Shown: in pieces, positions 28,141-37,288 of the stretch
Layout: the number at the start of each line of letters is the position of its first letter
Numbering within the stretch: the first letter of the stretch is position 1
Origin: Dehalococcoidia bacterium
GTDB taxonomy: Bacteria; Chloroflexota; Dehalococcoidia; JAUSIH01
Reading direction: 5' to 3'
DNA: 54,539 nt
Assembly: GCA_030648205.1 (NCBI GenBank)
Contig: JAUSIH010000012.1
Location: 1 to 54,539, forward strand
The notes under the pieces: model-generated
Told to the model about the DNA's origin: nothing
The model's input: only the letters and a program-made list of their open reading frames with translations
Database searches by the model: none
Made by a program: the position numbers and the translations under genes

Positions 28141-29693
28141 GAAGGCTTGTCGTCCTTGCCCAGGCGCTGAATGGCGCCACGTATACGTCTCCACATACTA
28201 TTCAGATTGACAAGGGCCTGCGGACCTGGCGGCTGATGCCCGTACCGGACCCGGACATACGCCTCTGTTACAGACTTCAGCGCATCGTTCTCCACAGGAA
28301 GCGCCTGGGACATCCTGACGTGATACTCGTAGGGAGTTTCCTCTCGCGCTCGTACTATTCCCGCCTGCTCGCCAACCCAAAGCAGACGACGATATATTTC
28401 CCGCACGTCCAGGTCTTGCTGGTCTTCCGCCAGGTTGCTCGCCGCGTGCGGCCCGCGTCTGGACCCGCCACCTTTGTTCTTTCGTTGAAAACGGGCCAGG
28501 AAGGCGCGCAATAGGCCCTTGACATCATTCCTGAAATTTTCCCACGTCCACAGCGACTCATTGATCTCCTCGATGCCTTCCTCCTCACGACGGCTCCAAT
28601 ACCGGAAGACCGCCCGCGCCAGAAGGTACAGGACCAGGGCGCTCAGAGCCGCTACAAGGCCCCATTTTGCAAGCAGAAGCAATTCGGGGGGAAGAGAGCG
28701 TGGCTGCTGCCCCTCCGTAAGACGTCGCATGTCGGAAAAGTCGGGCGGCTGGAATGGCTCTGGCGTCCTGCCTCCTCTAAGCAGACTGACCAGGAAACGC
28801 AGCACAAATTCCAACAAAGCGACGACAATCCCCAATGGAAAGCCGATGGCATATAACACGACGAGAAGCAACCCGTCCGCGAGCACGCCCAAGGGCTGCG
28901 TCAGGAAAGCAATCAGGTCAAAGGAGACAATGCTGGCCAGCCCTATGCCCATGAGTACTATCGCGAGGGCCGCGCCGACGAGAAGCGCCAGCCAGCGCCG
29001 AGCCAGGTAATCGGGAATCTCCTGACGGCGTTTTATCTCCTCCTGTACCGCGAGGAAGTTGCTGAGCGCCAGCGCCACCAGGGCTGCGAGAAAGTAACCG
29101 GCAATGTAGGCCCCCGCCACGGGCGACGCTCCCGCGAATACACGCCCACCGAAGATGCGCCAAAGGACCATGAGGCAGACCAGGCCGCTTAGACCGATCA
29201 GAAACGTCCTATACAATCCATCAAACGCGAGGGTTTCCCTGCCCAAAACGATCCCCCGCCACACTAAGTACACGCCGAATACGAGGGCGCCTATGATGAC
29301 GGAGGCGTGAGTACTAACGTATTCCAGCCAGTGCATGTCCCAGAGAAGGTAGCCCGCGCCGTGCCGCAGACGCACAGCAAGCACAAGCGCCAGGACAGCG
29401 CTGACCAGGATGGCGACGCGCGCCGCGCCAACGCCCCAGCGCCGAGACAGGGCGTACCGAGTGGCGCCGCACGCTAACCCCATCAAACCAATGGAGAGCA
29501 AGAAGGTCAACGGAGGGCCCGCCCAGCCCAGCGAGTCCCATGTGCTGAACCAGAGCACCCACGGATACACAGCCAGCGTCTCCATGATGAGAGCGCTCGC
29601 CGTGAGGACCGCGGAGGTGATGAATCCCTGGCTCCCGAGTCGCCCACGGACTGAATGCGCTACGCGCAGAAGTTGTGTGAGACTATTGCGCAT
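28137..29693 (-). CDS. DUF4129 domain-containing membrane protein
   Basis: 518 residues. About ten hydrophobic segments over residues 20-350, then a cytoplasmic or external C-terminal domain. The end DVREIYRRLLWVGEQAGI, RAREETPYEYHVRMSQALP and YVRVRYG is the DUF4129 pattern. This domain usually accompanies transglutaminase-like proteins and MoxR/DUF58 genes. Here it is the last gene of a MoxR-DUF58-DUF4129 set; a transglutaminase gene is missing. Function is unknown, perhaps in envelope protein assembly. The ATG at 29693 lacks a strong ribosome binding site. Confidence 0.85.
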   Translation of the reverse strand: MRNSLTQLLRVAHSVRGRLGSQGFITSAVLTASALIMETLAVYPWVLWFSTWDSLGWAGPPLTFLLSIGLMGLACGATRYALSRRWGVGAARVAILVSAVLALVLAVRLRHGAGYLLWDMHWLEYVSTHASVIIGALVFGVYLVWRGIVLGRETLAFDGLYRTFLIGLSGLVCLMVLWRIFGGRVFAGASPVAGAYIAGYFLAALVALALSNFLAVQEEIKRRQEIPDYLARRWLALLVGAALAIVLMGIGLASIVSFDLIAFLTQPLGVLADGLLLVVLYAIGFPLGIVVALLEFVLRFLVSLLRGGRTPEPFQPPDFSDMRRLTEGQQPRSLPPELLLLAKWGLVAALSALVLYLLARAVFRYWSRREEEGIEEINESLWTWENFRNDVKGLLRAFLARFQRKNKGGGSRRGPHAASNLAEDQQDLDVREIYRRLLWVGEQAGIVRAREETPYEYHVRMSQALPVENDALKSVTEAYVRVRYGHQPPGPQALVNLNSMWRRIRGAIQRLGKDDKPS

Positions 29694-29751
29694 GGTCGTT
29701 TTCCGTCTTCAACGGTAATACCGGATTGTGCGGCAAACGCTCATCGTCGTC

Positions 29752-30981
29752 CTAGACCTTAGGCTCAAGGTGCACGTCCGCCATCTCGCGCCAGTACACA
29801 TCGTCTGAGACGTGATACACGGTGAGACCGTCCAGCGAAGGCAACGGCGTTTCGTCGCCCACATGCACCAGGGCTACTCGACGGCCCGCGCGCCGGAATC
29901 TGAGCATGGAGGCCAGCAACGCCTCCGTCGGCGCGGCTGAAATAACCACCAGCGTCGCGCCCCAGGGAAGGGAGCGAGCTTCCTGCTCGACAAGCTGACT
30001 CATGCTCACCATTTCATAGGGAGAGACATGGGCAAGCGCCTCGAGGACCTGGAGAAACTGGTCGGGGTGGCTCGAAGGCGGGAGCTTTATCAGGTGGTTG
30101 GAATGCTGGTAGAACTGGTTCGCGTAGAGACCCACCCGAAAACCGTTGTCCACCGCGAACTTGGCGAGAGATGCGGCCGCAAGAACGCCGACCTCCAGTC
30201 GTTGCTCCACGACCCCCCATAGCGGGTACTTCAACGTCCGCACATCCAGGAATAGGCCAAAGTCCACGGTTGTCGTCGGCTCGAATACCTTCGACTGCAG
30301 ACGCCCCGTGCGGGCAGACGCCTTCCAATGGATATAGCGTTGCGGGTCGCCTGCCGCATAGTCCCTGGTGGTGACGACGCGAACGGGGTCCTGAAAGAGG
30401 TGGCGTCTTACACGCAGGTCTCCGAAGGGGTCTTTGGACGGAATCCCCAGGTTGTCCAGTGGAACAATCTTTGGATAGACCAGCAGGTGATCGGCGTCGG
30501 GGAACGTCATATCCTTTTGGAAGAAGCCGAACAGGTCACCCGACCGGACGCGCGTTGGCCCGAACGCGAAGTACCCCCGGCGCGGACAACTGAAGCGATA
30601 CCGGCGGACGCGACGGTGGTAAGCGCCCAGAGAGAGAAACTGCGACAGGATGGCGCGTGTCGGCTGATCAGAGGGATAGACCTTGCTCGTGATGAACGTG
30701 ACGTCCCTGGGCACCTCCTCGGTTATCTGAAGCCAGGGCATCGGGAGAAGCTTCCTGTTCGCAACGCCGACCTCAAGCGTCACCTCCTCTCCCCAAAACG
30801 CCCGGGCGGCGCTGAGGTGGCGCCTGTACTCCACGCGCTCGAAAACGAAGCGGGCCCAGAGACGAGCGACGCCGCCAGTTATGAGAAAGAGCAGCGCGAT
30901 AAGCAGGAGCGGGGCCTGACGCAGGACAGCGGCCCCCAGGAAAAGCAGAATGCTGACCAGAAACCAGGCATCACCCATCAT
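29752..30981 (-). CDS. DUF58 domain-containing protein
   Basis: 409 residues. Two hydrophobic helices at the N-terminus (residues 5-40), then a beta-rich part and the DUF58 block: DYAAGDPQRYIHWKASARTG with the conserved W and the following VFEPTTTVDFGLFLD, an incomplete von Willebrand A-like fold. DUF58 proteins are partners of MoxR ATPases. The ATG at 30981 is 13 bases after the MoxR stop, so translation is probably coupled. Likely role: chaperone-assisted assembly of a membrane or metalloprotein complex. Confidence 0.92.
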   Translation of the reverse strand: MMGDAWFLVSILLFLGAAVLRQAPLLLIALLFLITGGVARLWARFVFERVEYRRHLSAARAFWGEEVTLEVGVANRKLLPMPWLQITEEVPRDVTFITSKVYPSDQPTRAILSQFLSLGAYHRRVRRYRFSCPRRGYFAFGPTRVRSGDLFGFFQKDMTFPDADHLLVYPKIVPLDNLGIPSKDPFGDLRVRRHLFQDPVRVVTTRDYAAGDPQRYIHWKASARTGRLQSKVFEPTTTVDFGLFLDVRTLKYPLWGVVEQRLEVGVLAAASLAKFAVDNGFRVGLYANQFYQHSNHLIKLPPSSHPDQFLQVLEALAHVSPYEMVSMSQLVEQEARSLPWGATLVVISAAPTEALLASMLRFRRAGRRVALVHVGDETPLPSLDGLTVYHVSDDVYWREMADVHLEPKV

Positions 30982-30994
30982 TCATGTCAACCTG

Positions 30995-31975
30995 CTACGA
31001 CCCGCTCTTTTGCCCGCCAGCGTCCTCCAGCGGCACGGGAGTGCTCTTCAAAACATCCTGAATTATTTCGTCAGACGTGTGCCCCTTGAGACGACTCTGC
31101 GCCTTGGCGATGACCCGGTGGCCCAGCACAAACGGCACCAGGCATTTCACATCGTCGGGGATGACGTATGCGCGTCCCCGTATGGCCGCCAAAGTCTGAC
31201 TTGCGCGGTAGAGACCCAGCATCGCTCGCGGACTCGCCCCCAACTCTGTCTGGGGATGCTGCCTGGTCGCGTGCACCAGCTTGATAAGGTATCCCTCCAC
31301 GTCCGGGTCAACGAGGACCGCGCGGCATGCTTCCTGCAACGGAAGAAGCCCTTCCGCCGAGACAACGGGGCGCAGGCTCTGCAACGGGTTAGCCTGCCGG
31401 AAGCGCGCCAGGAGGGTCCTGTCCTCATCGGCGCTGGGGTAGCCCATGCGCAGACGCAGGAGGAAGCGGTCCATCTGCGCCTCCGGCAACGGGAAGGTGC
31501 CCTCCAATTCAATCGGATTCTGCGTGGCGAGTACGAGGAACGGGCGGGGCAGGAGCTTGGTTACCCCTTCCACGGTGACCTGCCGCTCCTCCATCGCCTC
31601 CAGAAACGCGGACTGCGTACGGGGCGTCGCACGGTTGATTTCGTCCGCCAGCACAATCTGGGCAAAAACGGGGCCTGGCCGGAATTCAAACCCACCCGAC
31701 TGCTGATTGAACACATGCGTCCCGGTGACGTCCGACGGCAATAGGTCGGGAGTGCACTGGATGCGGTGAAACGTGCATCCCAGGGAACGGGCGACAGTCC
31801 GGGCCAGCAGGGTCTTGCCAGTCCCCGGGACGTCCTCGATGAGCACATGGCCCTCGCACAGTATAGCGACAAGGACAAGCTCCACTGTTGGGCTTTTCCC
31901 CACGATGACCTTTTCGATGCTCTGGCGTACGGAAGCAGCTGCGCCGCCAATCTGCTCAATCCCTGTTGTGACCAT
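30995..31975 (-). CDS. MoxR family AAA+ ATPase
   Basis: 326 residues from the ATG at 31975 (GGAGAGAAG upstream); a longer frame has no homology. Walker A is in EDVPGTGKTLLAR, Walker B in IVLADEINRATPRTQSAFLEAMEE, and sensor 1 in LVLATQNPIELEGTFPLPEAQ. All are diagnostic of MoxR. It should act as an ATP-driven chaperone for the DUF58/DUF4129 proteins encoded after it. Confidence 0.95.
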   Translation of the reverse strand: MVTTGIEQIGGAAASVRQSIEKVIVGKSPTVELVLVAILCEGHVLIEDVPGTGKTLLARTVARSLGCTFHRIQCTPDLLPSDVTGTHVFNQQSGGFEFRPGPVFAQIVLADEINRATPRTQSAFLEAMEERQVTVEGVTKLLPRPFLVLATQNPIELEGTFPLPEAQMDRFLLRLRMGYPSADEDRTLLARFRQANPLQSLRPVVSAEGLLPLQEACRAVLVDPDVEGYLIKLVHATRQHPQTELGASPRAMLGLYRASQTLAAIRGRAYVIPDDVKCLVPFVLGHRVIAKAQSRLKGHTSDEIIQDVLKSTPVPLEDAGGQKSGS

Positions 31976-32089
31976 ACGCAACTTCTCTCCGCTGCAATGT
32001 CCACCACGAATGTCGTTGACTAAAATGTCCCGAGCATGGCGCGAGGCAGCATGCACACAGCGCGCTAAGGATAACAGGTCGCGCAGGGA

Positions 32090-33201
32090 TCACGCGGGCC
32101 TGGCAGGCCCCTCAGCGGCCGGCAGCCATAGTGTGAATGCGCTGCCCTTGCCCAGCTCGCTCTCCACGCCCACGCGTCCACCGTGCGCTTCCACGATCGC
32201 GCGCACCAGCGCCAGTCCCAGGCCCGCGCCACCCTGCCGCCTTGAGCGCGCCGTGTCCACTCGGTAGAACCTCTCCCAGATGCGCGGCAGGCTCTCCGGC
32301 GGTATGCCCTGGCCGGTATCCAGGACGGAGACCTCGGCGCCGCCGTCCCTCTCCCTGGCGCGCAGCGTGACGTTGCCACCGGTTGGCGTGTATTGAATAG
32401 CGTTGTCCAGCAAGTTGCGGACCACGGAGCGCATGGCGTCCACATTCACCCGTACTGGTGGCAAATGGGGTGGCACTTCAACGTGCAGCGCCAGTCCCGC
32501 CGCATTCGCAAGAGCGCCGATCTCGTCCGCCATATCGTACAGCAACGGAGCGAGGTCCACAGTTGCTTTGGGCAGATCTCCGCCGCGGTCCAGCCGCGTC
32601 AGCGCCAGCAGGTGCTCCACCAGCCGCTGCAGGTGCTCCACCTCCCGCGCAAGCTGCGGCAGCTAGCGCTGGCACAGCGCGGCGTCCTCCGCGCCGTGCT
32701 TTTGCAGCATCTCCAGGCGCAGGCGGATACCCGTCAGCGGCGTCCGCAGCTCATGGGCGCGTCCGCGACGAATCCCTGCTGGCACGCCAGCATATCCTGC
32801 ACCTGTTCCGCCATGCGATTGAACGCCCTGCCGAGCCGTTCAATCTCGTCCGGCCCGTCAGGCCGCACGCGCTGGGGCAGGTCGCCGCCGGCCATCGCCT
32901 CCGTCACGCCCGTAAGCTTCCCCACCGGTCTGGCTATCTGCCGGGCCAGCAGCACGCTGGCGAGGGTTGTCGCCAGGAGCGCGACGCCGCCCGCCAGCGC
33001 TAGGCCCGTCCATATTCCGCCAATCTCCGCGTAAAGCGGGGCCGTCGGGACGGAGAGTTGAACGACGCCCGCGATCCTCCGCTCATCGTGATAGACCGGC
33101 GCGGCTACAAAGAGGTGTTCCTGACCGTCAGAATCGGGCCGAATGTCGAAACGCACCGCGCCACGCAGCGCGTCGCTAAGCTCGGGAGCGTCAGAGGCGT
33201 G
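32090..33201 (-). pseudogene. broken sensor histidine kinase
   Basis: Two fragments of one kinase. The 5' fragment (33201-32734) has an extracytoplasmic end, a helix (LALAGGVALLATTLASVLLA), a HAMP domain (RQIARPVGKLTGVTEAMAGGDL) and reaches QQGFVADAP. There a one-base loss shifts the frame just before the phosphoacceptor box, which is readable as HELRTPLTGIRL in the next frame. About 90 bases on, a TAG interrupts the frame (RY in relatives). The 3' fragment (32641-32090) has the ATPase domain (NLLDNAIQYTPTGG, DTGQGIPPE, GAGLGLALVRAIVEAHGG). The N-terminus is also cut by TGA at 33204-33202. Three lesions make loss of function very likely. No partner regulator is adjacent. Confidence 0.85.
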
Positions 33202-33364
33202 TCAACAACCTCTTGACACCATACACCACACCCTATTGGCGTGCGGCTTCAGAGGCTGGGGTTGATTGCCTGTCAATCAGAGGCCGGGTAGAACGAGGCT
33301 CTAATGCGGGCACCGGCTCAGTATGCGTACCCATGCGCAGTTGCTGACATTGCAGGACTGAGCG

Positions 33365-33574
33365 CTATTCGGACCGGCGGACGCGGCTGCGGCGGCGCGC
33401 GGCCCGGCGCTGCTTCTCGCGGGCGGCCTCACCCTTGGAGACGAAGAAACGCTTGCTCTTCGCCTCCCGCAGGATGCCGGAGCGCTGGACCTTGGTAGTG
33501 AATCGCTTGAGCAGACTCTCCTGGGTCTCGCCTTCGCGCAATGTAACGTCCAAAGGAAGTTCCTTTCCAGGCAT
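33365..33574 (-). CDS. rpsU: 30S ribosomal protein bS21
   Basis: 69 residues. The bS21 pattern is clear: ESLLKRFTTKVQRSGIL, then EAKSKRFFVSKGEA and a long basic helix (REKQRRAARRRSRVRRSE). It is a small-subunit protein near the anti-Shine-Dalgarno end of 16S rRNA. AAAGGAA lies before the ATG. It stands alone, after a hairpin that probably ends the upstream transcript. Confidence 0.93.
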   Translation of the reverse strand: MPGKELPLDVTLREGETQESLLKRFTTKVQRSGILREAKSKRFFVSKGEAAREKQRRAARRRSRVRRSE

Positions 33575-33593
33575 CCCAGGCAGACAAAGGACA

Positions 33594-33620
33594 AGGGGCT
33601 ATGGTTTAACCATAGCCCCT
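33594..33620. terminator. palindromic terminator between the zinc-ribbon gene and rpsU
   Basis: AGGGGCTATGGTT and AACCATAGCCCCT form a 13-bp perfect inverted repeat around one base. On the minus strand it is followed by TTGTCCTTTGTC. Likely terminator of the zinc-ribbon gene. Confidence 0.7.
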
Positions 33621-33648
33621 GCCTCTCACCGGTTCGGGTGGTTAAACC

Positions 33649-33972
33649 CTAGCGGTAGGATGTCTGCTGGGTCTTGCGAAAACAGTCGCTGCAGTACACG
33701 GGCTTGGTGCCGCGGGGCTGGAACGGGACCTGCGTCTGCTTGCCGCACGTGGCGCAGACAGCAGGGAACATTTCGCGCCGGGCGGGCCGATCCCCGTAGC
33801 CGCCGCCACCACCACTGTCGCCGCGCTGCGCCTTGCGGGCGTCGCGACACGTCGGGCACCGCTTGGGCTCGTTCGTGTAGCCGCGCTGCGCAAACAGTTC
33901 CTGCTCGCTGGCGCTAAACGAAAACGTCGCGCCGCAGTCGGAGCAAGTAAGCGTCTTGTCGGTGTAGCTCAT
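33649..33972 (-). CDS. zinc-ribbon protein (CxxC-x17-CxxC type)
   Basis: 107 residues from the ATG at 33972 with AAGGAGG 6 bases upstream. The N-terminal domain MSYTDKTLTCSDCGATF...RCPTCRDAR is a zf-trcl zinc ribbon (two CxxC pairs). A Gly-rich linker follows. The C-terminal domain has a second zinc site, VCATCGKQTQVPF...VYCSDCF. Proteins with this pair of domains are common in Chloroflexota and candidate phyla and have no known function; nucleic-acid binding is a guess. Confidence 0.88.
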   Translation of the reverse strand: MSYTDKTLTCSDCGATFSFSASEQELFAQRGYTNEPKRCPTCRDARKAQRGDSGGGGGYGDRPARREMFPAVCATCGKQTQVPFQPRGTKPVYCSDCFRKTQQTSYR

Positions 33973-34209
33973 GGATGACCTCCTTCCTCTGAGTAGTTGG
34001 TTCCAGGGAGGCCATCCGTACCGAGGTAAGTCGGGGGGGACGAAACCAGCGCAGGAAACCACCGGTACTCATCATACACGCTTTCAAAAGATAACGCAAG
34101 TCAAGCTGCGCGCAGGCGCCTCAGCCAAGCAACTCCGGCACGGATGCTCCGCGTCGCGGAGGCGGATGGACATACAACCCATGCGCAACCTGCTCGGCTG
34201 TGCTCCCCC

Positions 34210-35133
34210 TTACCGGGGAGCGGCCGGAGGCGCGGGGTTAGTCATGTCCATGCCCAATGTGCTGGGAAACAACTCCTTGATCTCGTCGAAGGTCCACCGG
34301 CCCTGCTTCTGGATGGTCCTGGCCGGCGCGGGGTTGTTCAGCAGGGAGTACACGCCGCCGGCGGCGTAGAATAGGTTGCCGTTGACGTGCGACGCGGCGT
34401 CCGTGCACAGCCAGGTCACCAGCGGGGCGATCGCCTCCGGCGGACGCGGGTAGTTGCGCTCCGTCGCCACTGCGCTCACGATGCCCGCCTTCTGCTGCAT
34501 CTCCCGCGACTTGTCGCTGATGGTCGCGGTCAGACGCGTGTCGGCGGACGGCGCCACGGCGTTAATGGTGACGCCGTACCGGCCCAGGTCCCGCGCGGCG
34601 GTGCGCACCAGTCCGGCGATGCCGTCCTTGGCGGCGCCGTAGTTGGCCTGGCCCGGGTTGCCGTAAAGGCCGGAGGTGGAGGACATGCAGACGATGCGCC
34701 CATACTTCTGCTGCCGCATGAGGATGGAGGCGAACTTGGTGCAGGCGAAGTTGCCCTTCAGGTGGACCGCTATGACCGCGTCCCATTCCTCTTCGGTCAT
34801 GTTGAATATCATGCGGTCGCGCAGGATGCCAGCGTTGTTGACCAGGATGTCAATGCGGCCAAAGCTGTCCACAGCCATCTTAATGATGTGCTCGGCGTTC
34901 TTGAGAGAGGCCACGTTGTCGTGGTTGGCGACTGCCGTGCCGCCCTTCTTGCGTATCTCCTCTACCACCGCGTTGGCCACCGAGCTATCGGCGCCGGTGC
35001 CATCCGGAGCGACGCCCGCGTCGTTGACCACCACCTTGGCGCCTTCCGCGGCCATGAGCAGGGCGATTCCCCGGCCAATGCCGCGTCCCGCGCCCGTGAC
35101 CACGGCCACTTTACCCTTCAGTCGCTCACCCAT
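34210..35133 (-). CDS. SDR family oxidoreductase, 3-hydroxyacyl-CoA dehydrogenase-like
   Basis: 307 residues. Classical short-chain dehydrogenase: cofactor motif TGAGRGIGRGIA, VNNAG for the structural motif, catalytic Ser in SSTSGLYG and the YxxxK pair in NYGAAK. The layout resembles the (3R)-hydroxyacyl-CoA dehydrogenase part of peroxisomal MFE-2. This fits the MaoC-type hydratase genes downstream. The C-terminal ~60 residues (QGRWTFDEIKELFP) are an extension shared with the neighbouring SDR, which shows that the two are paralogues. Confidence 0.93.
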   Translation of the reverse strand: MGERLKGKVAVVTGAGRGIGRGIALLMAAEGAKVVVNDAGVAPDGTGADSSVANAVVEEIRKKGGTAVANHDNVASLKNAEHIIKMAVDSFGRIDILVNNAGILRDRMIFNMTEEEWDAVIAVHLKGNFACTKFASILMRQQKYGRIVCMSSTSGLYGNPGQANYGAAKDGIAGLVRTAARDLGRYGVTINAVAPSADTRLTATISDKSREMQQKAGIVSAVATERNYPRPPEAIAPLVTWLCTDAASHVNGNLFYAAGGVYSLLNNPAPARTIQKQGRWTFDEIKELFPSTLGMDMTNPAPPAAPR

Positions 35134-35169
35134 AGTGCCTTTTTCTCCTTCAGTCGTTACACGCCACGG

Positions 35170-36138
35170 CTACCGCTTGGCGGGCGCTCCGCCTTGCGGA
35201 GCGGGCTGCGGAGGCGGCGCGGGGTTGACCAGGCCCGCGGCCAGGGTGTAGGGCATGATGCCCTCCATCTCGTCCATGGTCCACAGGCCGTCCTTGAAGA
35301 TGGTCTTGATGGGCCGGGGCTGGCTGAGCAGGGAGATGGTGCCGCCCGCGGCGTAGAATATCTGGCCGTTGACGTTGGTCGCCAGGTCGCTCACCAGGTA
35401 GGTGACGATGGGAGCGACGTCCTCAGGGTCCAGCTTCTCAAGCGCTGGCTCGCCCCAGTCGCCGAAGCCCTCGCGCTTGATGCCCATCTGGGTGCGCATC
35501 TCCCGCGCCTTCATCACCTCAGGCGTGATGGTCATGCGCGTGGCCGCGACGGGAGACACGGCGTTCACCCGAACTCCGTACCGGCCCAGGTCGCGCGCCG
35601 CCACTTTGGTCAGACCGGCGATGCCCGACTTGGCCGAGGCGTAGTTGGCCTGGCCGGGGTTCCCATACAGGCCGGAGGTGGAAGTGATAGTCACGATGGA
35701 CCCGCTGCGCTGCTGCCGCATGACAATGGACGCGAACTTCACGCAGGCGAAGGTCCCCTTCAGGTGGACGCGGATGACGGCGTCCCACTCCTCCTCGGTC
35801 ATGTTGAAGATCATGCGGTCGCGCAGGATGCCCGCGCAGGTGACCAGCGCGTCCAGCCTGCCCCACTTGTCCACCGCCTGCTTGATCAGCTTCTCCGCGT
35901 TGGCCATCACGGCCACGTCGTCAAAGTTGGCGATGGCCTCGCCGCCGCGCTTGCGGATTTCCTCCGCGACTTCGCTGGCGGGACCGGACGAGGCGCCGGT
36001 GCCGTCCACGTTGCCGCCCAGGTCACAGACTACGACCCGCGCTCCCAGGGACGCCAGCGCCAGAGCGATGCCCCGGCCCACGCCGCGGCCCGCGCCGGTC
36101 ACGATGGCTGACTTGCCCTTCAGTGGTTGCTCCGCCAT
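35170..36138 (-). CDS. SDR family oxidoreductase, paralogue of the next gene
   Basis: 322 residues with AAGGAGG before the ATG. TGAGRGVGRGIALALA binds NAD(P), and the catalytic residues are in TSTSGLYGNPG and NYASAK. It shares the long stretch ILRDRMIFNMTEEEWDAVI with the SDR at 34210 and also its C-terminal extension (LWTMDEMEGIMPY). A tandem duplication followed by divergence is likely. It lies upstream of the other SDR and downstream of the two MaoC-type genes, all on one strand. Confidence 0.93.
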   Translation of the reverse strand: MAEQPLKGKSAIVTGAGRGVGRGIALALASLGARVVVCDLGGNVDGTGASSGPASEVAEEIRKRGGEAIANFDDVAVMANAEKLIKQAVDKWGRLDALVTCAGILRDRMIFNMTEEEWDAVIRVHLKGTFACVKFASIVMRQQRSGSIVTITSTSGLYGNPGQANYASAKSGIAGLTKVAARDLGRYGVRVNAVSPVAATRMTITPEVMKAREMRTQMGIKREGFGDWGEPALEKLDPEDVAPIVTYLVSDLATNVNGQIFYAAGGTISLLSQPRPIKTIFKDGLWTMDEMEGIMPYTLAAGLVNPAPPPQPAPQGGAPAKR

Positions 36139-36153
36139 GTTCTACCCTCCTTG

Positions 36154-36594
36154 CTATGCCACGGGCTGGCGCGACGGCAGGGCGACGGTCGCCTTGCCCG
36201 GCGTCGTCGTCTGGCCCTTGCCGTTCTCCAGCCAAATGTCAAGTTCAACGAGATGCTGCCCGTCCGCCTGGCGCTTGCCGGTGACCTTTCCCTTGCAGGA
36301 GAGCGTATCTCCCGGCACGTCCATGCCACGGTATTGAACAGAAAGCTTCTTGAGGACGCCCTGCTCCCCCATCCAGTCGGTCACGAGCTGGCCGAGGAAG
36401 GCGTTCTTGAGAGCGCCGTGAATGATGACGCCCACCAGGCCCGTGCTACGGGCGAAGGCATCGTCGTAGTGGAGCTGGTAGAAGTCCCCTGAGGCGCCCG
36501 CGTACTTGACGAGCTGCTGCGTCGTGGTTTGCTTGAACAGCGTTGGGATCTCCTGTCCTGGCTGGACGTCCTCCCAGTAAACTTGCTTGCCCAT
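36154..36594 (-). CDS. MaoC-type dehydratase (hotdog fold)
   Basis: 146 residues. The (R)-specific enoyl-CoA hydratase motif is present as GDFYQLHYDDAFAR (Asp and His of the catalytic dyad), followed by GVIIHGALKNAFLGQLV. The gene starts 16 bases after the stop of the FAS1-like gene. Such two-gene sets form heterodimeric hydratases (HadAB type) for 3-hydroxyacyl-CoA. The SDRs that follow would act on the product. AGAAG precedes the ATG. Confidence 0.9.
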   Translation of the reverse strand: MGKQVYWEDVQPGQEIPTLFKQTTTQQLVKYAGASGDFYQLHYDDAFARSTGLVGVIIHGALKNAFLGQLVTDWMGEQGVLKKLSVQYRGMDVPGDTLSCKGKVTGKRQADGQHLVELDIWLENGKGQTTTPGKATVALPSRQPVA

Positions 36595-36610
36595 CGTCTT
36601 CTCCCGCTGT

Positions 36611-37069
36611 CTAGTAGCCGATGCGCGTCGAACGCTGCGTGGCTACCTTCTCGCCCAACTGGTTGGTGTAGGTGGTCTCCTGGGTGATGAACAGGGCGGG
36701 GCCCATGCTCAACGCGCGCTCGGCGATGGCGGTGATCCTGGCCCGGGCGGTGATGACGTCACCGACACGGACAGGCTCGAAGTACTCCCAGTCGCTGCCG
36801 CCGTCCAGCGTCCGCGTGGTGGGCAGCTTCAGCTCCACCTTCGGCTCGGGGCGCGGCAGGGCGCGCAGGAAGGTGGGCGGGGCGATGACGCCGCCGTAGC
36901 GGGACTTGCGAGCGCGCTTCTCGTCAGTGAAGAGCGGGCTGGAGTCGCCGATAGCCTCGGCGAAGCGGCGGACATGGCCGGCCTCCACCGCCAGGGCGAC
37001 GGGGTCCGACTCCACGCCGATGGCGCGCTTCATCTCGTCGGTGAGAAGGGGCTTGGCCTGCTGGGTCAT
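36611..37069 (-). CDS. FAS1-like / MaoC N-terminal dehydratase domain protein
   Basis: 152 residues. YGGVIAPPTFLRAL and FEPVRVGDVITARARITAI are the usual marks of the non-catalytic hotdog half (FAS1-like dehydratase domain). The catalytic dyad is supplied by the next gene. First gene of a four-gene unit (this, MaoC, SDR, SDR) with small gaps, so probably an operon for one acyl-CoA pathway. GGAGG stands 6 bases before the ATG. Confidence 0.88.
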   Translation of the reverse strand: MTQQAKPLLTDEMKRAIGVESDPVALAVEAGHVRRFAEAIGDSSPLFTDEKRARKSRYGGVIAPPTFLRALPRPEPKVELKLPTTRTLDGGSDWEYFEPVRVGDVITARARITAIAERALSMGPALFITQETTYTNQLGEKVATQRSTRIGY

Positions 37070-37288
37070 GACATACCTCCGCAGTACATCGAGGGTTCAC
37101 CAGGAGGGCAGACCCGGGACTCCCCGGGCTAGCAAGAAGCCAGCGCTGGAAGGCGGCAAAAAACCATGCGTAGTGTACGGGAGAGGCCAGGGCATGTCAA
37201 GGTTTGGGGCAGGCTCTCGTGAACGAAATCACGAGGGGTCTGCATCCTGCACCTCGGCGTCTCACGGGGCGCGAGGAGGGCCGGGGAG

